This document shows positions 35,670 to 44,341 of a DNA stretch of 64,000 nt, in pieces. The stretch's first letter is position 1, and each line of letters opens with the position of its first letter. The stretch spans positions 1-64,000 of the forward strand of contig JAAWEK010000007.1 of NCBI GenBank assembly GCA_022794265.1, read 5' to 3'. The stretch is from Lachnospiraceae bacterium (GTDB lineage: Bacteria > Bacillota > Clostridia > Lachnospirales > Lachnospiraceae). The position numbers were made by a program, and so were the translations under genes. The notes beneath the pieces are model-generated. The model saw only the letters and a list, made by a program, of their open reading frames with translations, was not told where the DNA came from and searched no databases.

Positions 35670-35698
35670 TTGAAATATAGGGCTATATACTGTATAAT
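35670..35698 (+). promoter_or_regulatory. Promoter of carAB
   Basis: TTGAAA (35670-35675) and TATAAT (35693-35698) are 17 bases apart, 58 bases before the carA start. The leader is too short for a PyrR attenuator. Confidence 0.8.
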
Positions 35699-35755
35699 CT
35701 TTACAATTTGAGAAAAATTAAGAACACACATTCCATACAGAAAGGACGTTACAGA

Positions 35756-36835
35756 ATGAAAGCTTTTCTAATACTTGAAGATGGTACTGTTTTTACGGGA
35801 ACCTCCATTGGTTCACAGAGAGAAATCATCAGTGAAATCGTATTTAATACCTCTATGACAGGGTATTTGGAGGTACTTACCGATCCGTCTTATGCGGGAC
35901 AGGCAGTGGTTATGACATATCCTTTGATTGGAAATTACGGAATCTGCCATGCGGATAAGGAATCTTTAAAACCGTGGCCGGATGGATATATAGTAAGAGA
36001 ATTATCAAGACTGCCAAGTAATTTCAGAAGTGAAGATACCATTCAGCATTTTCTGGAGGAAAATGATATACCCGGCATTGCAGGTATTGATACCAGGGCC
36101 CTGACCAAGATTTTGAGAGAAAAGGGAACCATGAACGGTATGATTACTACGAATGAAAATTATGATTTGGATAAAATTCTTCCGGCATTAAAAGCGTACA
36201 AGCCGGAAGGTGTGGTTAAAAAAGTAACATGTACAGAAAAATCCGTTTTGAAAGGAGACGGCTATAAGGTTGCACTTATGGATTTTGGTGCAAAAAATAA
36301 TATAGCAAAGTCCCTGAATGAGCGTGGCTGCGATGTAACAATCTATCCTGCATTTACATCAGCAGAAGAAATTCTGGCATCAAAGCCGGACGGAATTATG
36401 CTTTCAAACGGACCAGGAGATCCAAAGGAATGTGTATCAATTATAGAAGAACTTAAAAAATTATATGAATCGGATGTACCGATTTTTGCCATCTGCCTGG
36501 GGCATCAGCTAATGGCTTTAGCAACAGGAGCTGATACTCACAAGATGAAGTACGGTCACAGAGGTGGAAATCATCCGGTTAAGGATTTAAAGAGCGGAAA
36601 GGTATATATATCATCACAGAATCATGGTTATGTGGTTGACAGTGAAACCATTTCTCCGGATATTGCAGAGGTTGGCTTTATTAATGTTAATGATAAGACT
36701 GTGGAAGGACTGCGGTACAAAAATAAAGATATATTTACCGTACAATTCCATCCGGAAGCCTGCCCTGGTCCTCAGGATTCCAGCTTATTGTTTAACGAAT
36801 TTTTAGATATGATGGGAGGAAAAAAGAATGCCTAA
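35756..36835 (+). CDS. carA: Carbamoyl-phosphate synthase small subunit
   Basis: A 359-residue glutaminase subunit that feeds ammonia to CarB for carbamoyl phosphate, used for pyrimidines and arginine. The N-terminal CPSase small-chain domain (ILEDGTVFTGTSIG; TSMTGYLEVLTDPSYAGQ; IPGIAGIDTRALTKILREKG) is followed by a class I glutamine amidotransferase with Cys247 in AICLGHQ and the His-Glu pair in FHPEA. The start at 35756 follows AAAGGA; an extension to 35708 would overlap the promoter leader. It overlaps carB by 8 bases. No pyr or arg genes are nearby. Confidence 0.98.
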   Translation: MKAFLILEDGTVFTGTSIGSQREIISEIVFNTSMTGYLEVLTDPSYAGQAVVMTYPLIGNYGICHADKESLKPWPDGYIVRELSRLPSNFRSEDTIQHFLEENDIPGIAGIDTRALTKILREKGTMNGMITTNENYDLDKILPALKAYKPEGVVKKVTCTEKSVLKGDGYKVALMDFGAKNNIAKSLNERGCDVTIYPAFTSAEEILASKPDGIMLSNGPGDPKECVSIIEELKKLYESDVPIFAICLGHQLMALATGADTHKMKYGHRGGNHPVKDLKSGKVYISSQNHGYVVDSETISPDIAEVGFINVNDKTVEGLRYKNKDIFTVQFHPEACPGPQDSSLLFNEFLDMMGGKKNA

Positions 36836-39800
36836 GAATCCGAATATTAAAAAAGTATTAGTAATTGGTTCAGGTCCGATTGTAATCGGACAGGCGGCAG
36901 AGTTTGATTATGCCGGAACGCAGGCATGCCGTTCCCTGAAAGAAGAAGGTATTGAGGTTGTTCTTGTGAACTCCAATCCTGCCACCATTATGACGGATAA
37001 AGATATTGCGGATAAAGTATATATAGAGCCATTGACCGTAAAAGTTCTGGAGAAGCTGATAGAGATTGAAAAACCGGACAGCGTACTGCCTACACTGGGC
37101 GGACAGGCGGCATTGAACCTTGCCATGGAGCTGGACGAGACCGGCTTTTTACAGACTCACAATGTGAAATTAATCGGAACCACACCAGAGACAATAAAGA
37201 AGGCGGAAGACCGCCAGGAATTTAAAGATACCATGGAGAAAATTGGTGAGCCTTGTGCGCCATCCAAGGTAGTGGAATCTGTAGAAGAAGGTATTGAATT
37301 TACTAACCAGATCGGATATCCGGTGGTGCTTCGTCCTGCTTATACACTGGGCGGAAGCGGCGGCGGAATTGCTCATAACCTGGATGAACTGGTAGATATT
37401 CTGTCCAACGGTCTCCGCCTCAGCCGTGTGGGACAGGTTCTGGTAGAACGCTGTATTGCAGGCTGGAAAGAAATTGAATATGAAGTGATGCGGGACAGTG
37501 CCGGAAACTGCATTACCGTATGTAATATGGAAAATATCGACCCGGTTGGTGTGCATACCGGTGACAGTATTGTTGTAGCGCCTTCCCAGACTTTGGGAGA
37601 TAAGGAATATCAGATGCTTCGTACTTCTGCATTGAATATTATCAGCGAGTTGAATATTACCGGCGGATGTAACGTTCAGTATGCTTTACATCCTACCAGT
37701 TTTGAATATTGTGTGATTGAGGTTAACCCGCGTGTCAGCCGTTCTTCGGCACTGGCTTCTAAAGCAACGGGGTATCCGATTGCAAAGGTTGCTGCAAAGA
37801 TTGCACTGGGTTATACATTGGATGAGATTAAAAATGCCATAACCGGAAAAACATATGCCAGTTTTGAACCGACACTGGATTACTGTGTTGTGAAGATTCC
37901 AAGACTTCCGTTTGACAAGTTTATTACTGCCAAAAGAACCCTTACCACACAGATGAAGGCAACCGGAGAAGTTATGAGTATCTGCACAAACTTTGAGGGT
38001 GCATTGATGAAAGCCATCCGTTCCCTGGAACAGCATGTGGAAAGTTTATTGGATTATGATTTCTCAGAATTAAATGATGAAGAATTAACCGAACAGCTTG
38101 CCATTGTAGATGACAGAAGAATCTGGGTGATTGCGGAAGCTTTGAGAAGAAAGTTTGATTATGAAAAGATTCATGATATTACGAAAATTGATATCTGGTT
38201 CATAGATAAGATTGCAATAATTGTAGAGATGGAAGAATCTCTGAGAGAGAAAGAGCTGACTCCGGAATTACTGGCAGAGGCAAAGCGGATTGAATTTCCG
38301 GATAAACTGATTGCCGCATTATCCGGCAGGACAGAAGAAGAGATACATGCCATGAGAATGGAACATGGTATCACTGCGGCATTTAAGATGGTGGATACTT
38401 GTGCCGCAGAATTTGAGGCCACTACACCATACTATTATTCCTGCTTTGGAAGCATAAATGAAGTCATTGAAACAAAGCCGGAAAAGAAAATTCTGGTTCT
38501 GGGTTCCGGTCCGATTCGTATCGGTCAGGGTATCGAGTTTGATTTCTGTTCCGTTCACAGTACCTGGGCATTTAAAGAAGAGGGATATGAGACCATTATT
38601 GTTAACAATAATCCGGAAACCGTCAGCACGGACTTTGATATTGCGGATAAACTGTATTTTGAACCGTTGACACCGGAGGATGTAAGAAATATCGTAGATT
38701 TGGAAAAGCCGGATGGAGCCGTAGTTCAGTTTGGCGGACAGACAGCCATTAAGCTGACGGAAAGCCTTATGAAAATGGGTGTGCCAATTCTGGGAACAAA
38801 GGCAGAAGATGTGGATGCGGCAGAAGACAGGGAATTGTTCGATGCCATTCTGGAGGAATGTGAGATACCAAGACCATCCGGAAAGACCGTATTTACCTGT
38901 GAGGAGGCGGTTGCCGCAGCAAATGAACTGGGATATCCGGTATTGGTCAGACCGTCTTATGTATTAGGCGGTCAGGGTATGCAGATTGCCACCGATGATA
39001 ATGAAATTGTGGAATTTATGAATATTATCAACCGGATTGCACAGGATCACCCAATTTTGGTTGATAAATACCTGATTGGTAAGGAAATTGAAGTAGATGC
39101 CGTATGTGACGGAACCGATATTCTGATTCCGGGTATTATGGAGCATATTGAGAGAGCCGGTGTACATTCCGGTGACAGTATTTCCGTCTATCCGGCACAG
39201 TCTTTAACACAGAAGACCATAGATACCTTAGAAGAATATACCAGACGGCTGGCCCGTTCCCTGCATGTAAAGGGTATGATTAATATACAGTTTATCGTAT
39301 GTGGAGAAGAGGTATATGTTATCGAAGTAAATCCGCGTTCCAGCCGTACCGTTCCGTATATCAGCAAGGTTACGGGAATTCCGATTGTAAAGCTGGCAAC
39401 CAAGGCGATTGTGGGTAAAACCATTCGGGAACTGGGCTATGAACCGGGCTTACAGAAGAAAGCGGATTATATTGCCATCAAGATGCCAGTATTCTCTTTT
39501 GAGAAGATTCGCGGTGCGGAAATCAGCCTTGGACCGGAAATGAAGTCGACCGGTGAATGTCTCGGTATTGCCAGAACATTTGATGAAGCGCTGTATAAGG
39601 CGTTCCTTGGAGCCGGTGTTAACCTTCCAAAGCATAAGAAAGTGATTATTACGGTAAATGATGCGGATAAGAAGGATGCCATTTTCATCGGACAGCGATT
39701 TGAAAAGCTGGGGTATGAGGTTTATGCTACCAGAAGTACCGCAAAGGTATTACAGGCCAATGGTGTCAATGCTATTAAGGTCAATAAGCTGTCTCAGGAA

Positions 39801-40028
39801 TCACCAACGGTCATCGATTTATTGCTGGAGCATAAGATTGATATTGTGGTGGATACTCCCACACAAGGAAGGGATAAGACCAGAGACGGTTTCTTAATCC
39901 GCCGTATTTCTATTGAAACCGGTGTAAACTGCTTTACATCGCTGGATACAGTAAACGCGCTGCTGACCAGTCTGGAGAGCAATGCGGGAGACAATCTGAC
40001 ACTGATTGATATTGCTACAGTGAAATAG
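36828..40028 (+). CDS. carB: Carbamoyl-phosphate synthase large subunit
   Basis: A 1066-residue subunit making carbamoyl phosphate from bicarbonate, ammonia and two ATP. Two homologous ATP-grasp halves are visible: KKVLVIGSGPIVIGQAAEFDYAGTQACRSLKEEG near the N-terminus and KKILVLGSGPIRIGQGIEFDFCSVHSTWAFKEEGYE at about 545, each followed by the glycine-rich ATP loops. The C-terminal MGS-type allosteric domain (about 930-1066) includes VDTPTQGRDKTRDGFLIRRISIETGVNCFTSLDTVNALL. Full length. Translationally coupled to carA. Confidence 0.99.
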   Translation: MPKNPNIKKVLVIGSGPIVIGQAAEFDYAGTQACRSLKEEGIEVVLVNSNPATIMTDKDIADKVYIEPLTVKVLEKLIEIEKPDSVLPTLGGQAALNLAMELDETGFLQTHNVKLIGTTPETIKKAEDRQEFKDTMEKIGEPCAPSKVVESVEEGIEFTNQIGYPVVLRPAYTLGGSGGGIAHNLDELVDILSNGLRLSRVGQVLVERCIAGWKEIEYEVMRDSAGNCITVCNMENIDPVGVHTGDSIVVAPSQTLGDKEYQMLRTSALNIISELNITGGCNVQYALHPTSFEYCVIEVNPRVSRSSALASKATGYPIAKVAAKIALGYTLDEIKNAITGKTYASFEPTLDYCVVKIPRLPFDKFITAKRTLTTQMKATGEVMSICTNFEGALMKAIRSLEQHVESLLDYDFSELNDEELTEQLAIVDDRRIWVIAEALRRKFDYEKIHDITKIDIWFIDKIAIIVEMEESLREKELTPELLAEAKRIEFPDKLIAALSGRTEEEIHAMRMEHGITAAFKMVDTCAAEFEATTPYYYSCFGSINEVIETKPEKKILVLGSGPIRIGQGIEFDFCSVHSTWAFKEEGYETIIVNNNPETVSTDFDIADKLYFEPLTPEDVRNIVDLEKPDGAVVQFGGQTAIKLTESLMKMGVPILGTKAEDVDAAEDRELFDAILEECEIPRPSGKTVFTCEEAVAAANELGYPVLVRPSYVLGGQGMQIATDDNEIVEFMNIINRIAQDHPILVDKYLIGKEIEVDAVCDGTDILIPGIMEHIERAGVHSGDSISVYPAQSLTQKTIDTLEEYTRRLARSLHVKGMINIQFIVCGEEVYVIEVNPRSSRTVPYISKVTGIPIVKLATKAIVGKTIRELGYEPGLQKKADYIAIKMPVFSFEKIRGAEISLGPEMKSTGECLGIARTFDEALYKAFLGAGVNLPKHKKVIITVNDADKKDAIFIGQRFEKLGYEVYATRSTAKVLQANGVNAIKVNKLSQESPTVIDLLLEHKIDIVVDTPTQGRDKTRDGFLIRRISIETGVNCFTSLDTVNALLTSLESNAGDNLTLIDIATVK

Positions 40029-40044
40029 AAAAACAGAACATGAA

Positions 40045-40092
40045 ATGCCTGTATGCAGAACCGAAATTAGGTAATGCATATGGGTATTTTTT
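40045..40092 (+). terminator. Terminator after carB
   Basis: ATGCCTGTATGCA (40045-40057) pairs with TGCATATGGGTAT (40075-40087) using several G-T pairs, followed by six T; flanking CAGAAC and GTTCTG can extend the structure. Confidence 0.65.
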
Positions 40093-40142
40093 GTTCTGGA
40101 TGAAATAGCGGAATAAGAAACGGAGATATTTCATTATAATAA

Positions 40143-40298
40143 TTGACAGAATAAAAAATAAATGGTAAAATATGGATACTTAATTGGGAAATTGGGTTTA
40201 CGAGTATAAATAAGTGGATAATGGACAAAAGAGAACAGAGGAAATAATAGAAGTTTATGTGTCACAGGTATACATTTAATATACTTGTGGCATTTTTT
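40143..40298 (+). promoter_or_regulatory. Leader with promoter and internal terminator (diverged attenuator copy)
   Basis: TTGACA (40143-40148) and an extended -10 TGGTAAAAT (TAAAAT at 40166-40171) are 17 bases apart. About 90 bases on, GTCACAGGTATA (40261-40272) pairs with TATACTTGTGGC (40280-40291) with two G-T pairs, followed by A and six T. A terminator so placed between promoter and gene suggests attenuation. The layout parallels the four leaders at 55.2-62.2 kb, but the conserved box is degenerate here (GGGTTTACGAGTATAAAT, 40195-40212). The 490-base gap between carB and 40519 is thus taken up by a terminator, this leader and a 43-codon gene. Confidence 0.6.
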
Positions 40299-40340
40299 GG
40301 TTAAGAATAATTAAGATAAGCGATTATGGAGGAAAAGAAC

Positions 40341-40472
40341 ATGAGAAAAAAGATTCAGAAAGTACTGGCGTTAGGAATGACATTAACAGCGCTGATGAGA
40401 AATGTGGTATATGGGTATAATGGTCAAGGCACAGCAGATAATGCCATAAAAATAAATATTATATACCATTAA
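40341..40472 (+). CDS. Short exported peptide or truncated secreted protein (43 aa)
   Basis: GGAGGAAAAGAAC precedes an ATG that opens a 43-codon frame: MRKKIQKVLALGMTLTALM, a basic and hydrophobic export signal, then VVYGYNGQGTADNAIKINIIYH. The segment after the signal, with YN and a following Ala/Asn pattern, recalls the beginning of the mature Amidase_6 protein at 55893 (SYDANAAVDYAN). It occupies the equivalent place behind the leader and before the single-pass protein, so it may be the stump of such a hydrolase. It could also be a real small peptide exported by the adjacent transporter. Both readings are inference. Confidence 0.5.
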   Translation: MRKKIQKVLALGMTLTALMRNVVYGYNGQGTADNAIKINIIYH

Positions 40473-40518
40473 AAATTGTAACATGTTAACTTAAATATTA
40501 TTTGCAAAGGAGAAACAA

Positions 40519-41103
40519 TTGAAAAAATATCTTAAAAAAACTATTGTAATTTTGCTTATATTAAGTGTGATATCAGTTTTATATTATTATCAGATACATG
40601 CACCCATTAAAATTGAAGGAGTAAAAGTAACTGTAATGCCATTGGATGATTCTGATCTTGATTCAATGAGACATCGTTATAATGAAGTTTATAATGGTGG
40701 GTTTGCAGCAGAATATTCTACATTATTGCGTTTAAATGGAAAATTTCCGGAAGGAGATGAAAATGATTTTCGGGTAATAAGTATTGATTTAAAAATAAAT
40801 AACAGAAGTATATTTTCTCAAAATGATATCCGGGGATATATTACAACTGGAAGTGAAGATTCAAGAATGTTGACTTGTACAGACAATCTGACTACTGATT
40901 TTGTCCGGTCATTTAAAAACGGGGAGGCTTGTCCGGTGTTTATGCATATGTATACCGGGGGACTGACAGATGAGGAAATTGTGGACTATGTACTCCAGCA
41001 GGAAATTAAACTATACTACAATAATGCATTGGGAAGCAAAACAGAAATCATTTCGTTAAAGGATATTCGACCGGTAGAAACAGATATCAGAAAAAAAGAA
41101 TGA
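40519..41103 (+). CDS. Single-pass exported protein linked to the ABC exporter
   Basis: A 194-residue protein with a basic start, one membrane span (about 8-25, TIVILLILSVISVLYYYQI) and an extracytoplasmic beta-rich domain I do not recognise. The start codon is TTG at 40519, fixed by AAAGGAG six bases upstream. The position before an ABC ATPase and FtsX-type permease is the same as for the 217-residue protein at 56655, and both end in a related motif (LKDIRPVE and LIDVRPYYDE). They are probably distant relatives serving the exporter, perhaps as substrate-binding or accessory protein. Confidence 0.7.
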   Translation: MKKYLKKTIVILLILSVISVLYYYQIHAPIKIEGVKVTVMPLDDSDLDSMRHRYNEVYNGGFAAEYSTLLRLNGKFPEGDENDFRVISIDLKINNRSIFSQNDIRGYITTGSEDSRMLTCTDNLTTDFVRSFKNGEACPVFMHMYTGGLTDEEIVDYVLQQEIKLYYNNALGSKTEIISLKDIRPVETDIRKKE

Positions 41104-41114
41104 AAAAAATAACA

Positions 41115-41180
41115 GGAAAGGAAAAATGCAGAATGTCCGTTGTTTCACTGGCGGGTCTGTGATTGGCATGGGTATGACAA
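41115..41180 (+). promoter_or_regulatory. Recurrent leader with mini-ORF, copy 2
   Basis: AGGAAAGGAAAA precedes ATG 41126, and the following bases repeat those at 12026 and 61043: TGCAGAATGTCC, TTTCACTGG, GGCATGGGTATGA, ATGAA. In this copy the mini-ORF ([17 protein letters not shown]) runs in frame into the ABC ATPase, so the peptide becomes an N-terminal extension. Confidence 0.55.
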
Positions 41181-41854
41181 TGAATCATAATATAATAGTT
41201 GCAAAAGATATCAGTAAATCCTATCAAAACGGTCAGGATAAAATTTCCGTTATTCATAGTTTAAGCCTGGAAGTTGCGGAGAAAGAGGTTATAGCTGTCG
41301 TAGGCCCTTCCGGTTCCGGAAAAAGCACATTATTAAATATCCTAAGCGGTATTGATACAGTGGATTCCGGCACCATATTTATGGAGGGGAAAGAGATTAC
41401 TGCCATGAAAAAGACACAATTAGCGGATTTACGGCTAAGCAGAATGGGATTTGTTTTTCAGACTTTTAATCTGCTTCATTCGTTAAATGTGTTTGAAAAT
41501 ATTATTTTGCCTGCGGTGGTTAAACATAAAAGCTATGACAGGGAGTATGTGGAGGAACTGATTCAGGTTTTGAATATTGGTCACAGAACTCGTTTTTTTC
41601 CGGAGCAGTTATCCATTGGGGAGCAGCAGCGGGTTGCCATTGCCAGGGCATTGATTAATAAGCCGGGAATCATTTTTGCAGATGAGCCTACAGGAAGTCT
41701 GGATTATGAGAACAGTAAAGCGGTAATGGAATTGTTGCGTAAGTGCAGTGAAAAGTTTTCCAATACTTTGATTTATGTGACACACGATATGGAAGTTGCC
41801 GGCATGGCAGATAAAATACTGGAGATTAACAGAGGAAAATATCTATGGAAATAA
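41126..41854 (+). CDS. ABC transporter ATPase (MacB/LolD type)
   Basis: A 242-residue ATPase for the adjacent FtsX-type permease. Walker A is GPSGSGKST, the Q-loop is in FVFQTFNLL, the signature is [15 protein letters not shown] (Ile in place of the usual Gly), Walker B is IIFADEPTG, and the H-loop is in VTHD. The best ribosome binding site is in front of ATG 41126, which adds about 17 residues ([17 protein letters not shown]) not seen in related ATPases; the family start is [17 protein letters not shown] at about 41177. The stop overlaps the permease start by 10 bases. Confidence 0.93.
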   Translation: MQNVRCFTGGSVIGMGMTMNHNIIVAKDISKSYQNGQDKISVIHSLSLEVAEKEVIAVVGPSGSGKSTLLNILSGIDTVDSGTIFMEGKEITAMKKTQLADLRLSRMGFVFQTFNLLHSLNVFENIILPAVVKHKSYDREYVEELIQVLNIGHRTRFFPEQLSIGEQQRVAIARALINKPGIIFADEPTGSLDYENSKAVMELLRKCSEKFSNTLIYVTHDMEVAGMADKILEINRGKYLWK

Positions 41855-44250
41855 AAAAGAGTTCTATCCTGATGATAATGAAAAGCTATCTTCGCAAAAA
41901 TAAAATATGCAAAGCAATGGCAGCACTTTTTCTGCTATGCGGGCTGCTGGTTATGAGTCTTGCGGGTATGGTTTGCTTGAATATTTCCGTAAAGGTTGAA
42001 AACAGCAAAGCTATGTATGGGGAATATCAGATTGGATTTGAGGGATTATCGGCCGAAAAAACAGAGCAGATTAAGCAGGAGAAAGATTGCAAATCATACG
42101 CAGTATATTCTGAAAACGCATTTTGGAAGGAATCAGAATTTACCATTATCATTTCTTCGGATGAATCCTATCTTACACTGGGTGCTGTTCAACTCACAGA
42201 AGGAAGATTTCCATCAGACGGAGAAGAAATATTGTGCCAAAGAGAATATATCTATCGTAATGGATTTTCAGATGGAAATTATCTGGGACAGAGCGTGGAA
42301 GTAAACGGTAAAACATATAAAATCTGTGGTTTGATTGAGAACAACCTGACAGGGGATATGTCGGATACGATTATTAATATATTTATCCGAAAAATGCGAA
42401 AAGATGAGACATCTTTTTCAATGTTGATTAATACCGGTTCCCTGTCGTATAAAAGTAAAATGAATCGCATGATAGAAAAATATAATATCAAAGATTATTT
42501 TGAGAACCGGGCAGCAATGGGGCAGGCGGAGATTAGTAATCAGGGAAGATTGAAAGATACAAACGGTTTTCTGGTAATCATGCTTGTATGTGTACTGATA
42601 CTGATTTTGTTTATTACCTATATAATGCTGCGGTTTTATTATATGGGGCTGCAGAAACAAATGGCTGTTTATGAAAAGATAGGAATATCCTGGAAACAGA
42701 GTAATACAGGTTATGTAATGAGTGTCATACTGATACTGTCAGTTAGCGGACTGATTGATTTCCTTGGTTCGGCAGGTGTAATATCTTTTTTGATGCGGAG
42801 TTATGATACATCGGGACATATGGGGCTGTGTCTGACAGGAGCGGTAATCTGTGGTTTGCTGTTTATTATTCTGAATATTCTATCGTCTGTTATTGTTACA
42901 AAGAGAGCAAATCAGACACAAAAGAAAAAATGGATTGAAAATGCTTCTTCCAAATTGGATGCAGATGCAAATATATATATATATCTGGCAAAAAGAAATC
43001 GGAATATGAGCCATTGGAAGTACATTGTAATGTGTCTGATGGTAATTATCAGCAGTATTATTTGTGTTACCACCATTTATTTTATGAAATTAATCAGACA
43101 ATTGCAGGAGGTACCAAAGGACTATGAATATCTGGTAGAATTTATTCAGTATCAATATGATGCTGAAGTACAGGACGAATATAATGTAAAAAGTTTTGCA
43201 CAATTGAAGGAGGCCGGGGGAATGTCTGTTTTTCCTTCTTATGTGTACCATCGTAGCGTAAAGATAGAGAAAGCAGCTATTAGGGGAGAATTCAAAGAAT
43301 ATCTGTGTGAAAACAGTTCTTATAATAAAATGGAACTTGATAAAAACAGTCATTTAAAGTTTGACATGGAGGTTGTTTTTGTAGGGGTAGAGGAAGAGTC
43401 TGCAAAACTGCTAGGATTGAATTCGCAGAGTGTGGAGAATCTGGCAGATAACGAATGCATATTGATTCGTCAGGTTCGTGCATTTGAAGGAACTGGTTTT
43501 GATTGTGGATTTCAGAAAAATGATGAATTTACAGTAAGTGTAAAAAAGGATGATTTAACAGAAACAGGTGATTTAATATATGAAGATATGCCTATTAAAA
43601 TAAAAGAGGAAATAGAAAAATTGACCTTTGATTTTTATGATGAGGATATATATTATAAGCCGATTGTTCTTGTTAATTTAAATACATATAAAAAACTGGC
43701 ATTAAAATGGTATCCGATGAAAGTATATATTCAGCCTTTTGATATTACAGAAATGGAGTTATTCTCAATTCTTGGAAGAAATAATAATTATACAGTGAAA
43801 AATCTCAGACAGTGGAATGAAAGCGTACAGGAAATTATAAATACTTATACAGTAACCAGTATTCTGACAGCAGTATTGTTTATCGGACTGGTGATTTTAA
43901 ATACCGTTATTATGGTCTGTGTAAATTATCATCAGTTGAAAAATGAGATTACAATGCTGAGAGTAATTGGAATCAGGGATAAAAAAGCCTCGCTGGTACT
44001 AACCTATCATATAATAAAAATGATTTTCATCTGTCTGCCGACGGTATTTGTATGCTCTGTGATTACGACATTTCTTGCGAATCTGTATATGCGGGGGAGT
44101 ATTAGCGGTTTATATTATAAAATTCCATGGGGATTGCTGGGAGGAATAACAGCGGTTGTTTTCCTTTCAATTGTAAGTGTCATTCTGGTTATTACCAGGT
44201 TTACCGGCAGGAAGAATATACCAGGCTCATTAAGGCAATGGAATCAGTAG
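41845..44250 (+). CDS. ABC transporter permease (FtsX/MacB type, two FtsX domains)
   Basis: An 801-residue permease. TM1 is near residues 22-46, followed by an extracytoplasmic domain of about 190 residues, a first FtsX domain with three spans (about 240-355), a further span at about 393-415 (WKYIVMCLMVIISSIICVTTIYFM), a second large extracytoplasmic domain and a C-terminal FtsX domain with three spans (about 670-790). Such two-FtsX permeases with a MacB-type ATPase export peptides or act as mechanotransmitters for antimicrobial peptide sensing, rather than import. A paralogue is encoded at 58155 (compare LTEGRFPSDGEEI and LCDGRFPAGDNEI). No two-component system is next to it. Confidence 0.88.
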   Translation: MEIKKSSILMIMKSYLRKNKICKAMAALFLLCGLLVMSLAGMVCLNISVKVENSKAMYGEYQIGFEGLSAEKTEQIKQEKDCKSYAVYSENAFWKESEFTIIISSDESYLTLGAVQLTEGRFPSDGEEILCQREYIYRNGFSDGNYLGQSVEVNGKTYKICGLIENNLTGDMSDTIINIFIRKMRKDETSFSMLINTGSLSYKSKMNRMIEKYNIKDYFENRAAMGQAEISNQGRLKDTNGFLVIMLVCVLILILFITYIMLRFYYMGLQKQMAVYEKIGISWKQSNTGYVMSVILILSVSGLIDFLGSAGVISFLMRSYDTSGHMGLCLTGAVICGLLFIILNILSSVIVTKRANQTQKKKWIENASSKLDADANIYIYLAKRNRNMSHWKYIVMCLMVIISSIICVTTIYFMKLIRQLQEVPKDYEYLVEFIQYQYDAEVQDEYNVKSFAQLKEAGGMSVFPSYVYHRSVKIEKAAIRGEFKEYLCENSSYNKMELDKNSHLKFDMEVVFVGVEEESAKLLGLNSQSVENLADNECILIRQVRAFEGTGFDCGFQKNDEFTVSVKKDDLTETGDLIYEDMPIKIKEEIEKLTFDFYDEDIYYKPIVLVNLNTYKKLALKWYPMKVYIQPFDITEMELFSILGRNNNYTVKNLRQWNESVQEIINTYTVTSILTAVLFIGLVILNTVIMVCVNYHQLKNEITMLRVIGIRDKKASLVLTYHIIKMIFICLPTVFVCSVITTFLANLYMRGSISGLYYKIPWGLLGGITAVVFLSIVSVILVITRFTGRKNIPGSLRQWNQ

Positions 44251-44257
44251 CGGACGA

Positions 44258-44316
44258 TTGACATTTTTCGCAGTTATGGTACACTATAAACAAGCATATA
44301 CATATGTATATGCTTG
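44258..44316 (+). promoter_or_regulatory. Promoter with a 26-bp perfect palindrome at the start site
   Basis: TTGACA (44258-44263) and extended -10 TGGTACACT (TACACT at 44280-44285) are 16 bases apart. Directly downstream, 44291-44316 is a perfect palindrome of 26 bases, CAAGCATATACAT followed by its complement ATGTATATGCTTG, covering the expected transcription start. It may be an operator or a 5' RNA hairpin for the L,D-transpeptidase gene. Confidence 0.7.
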
Positions 44317-44341
44317 TAGAAAATGTGTATTGGAGTTTTGG

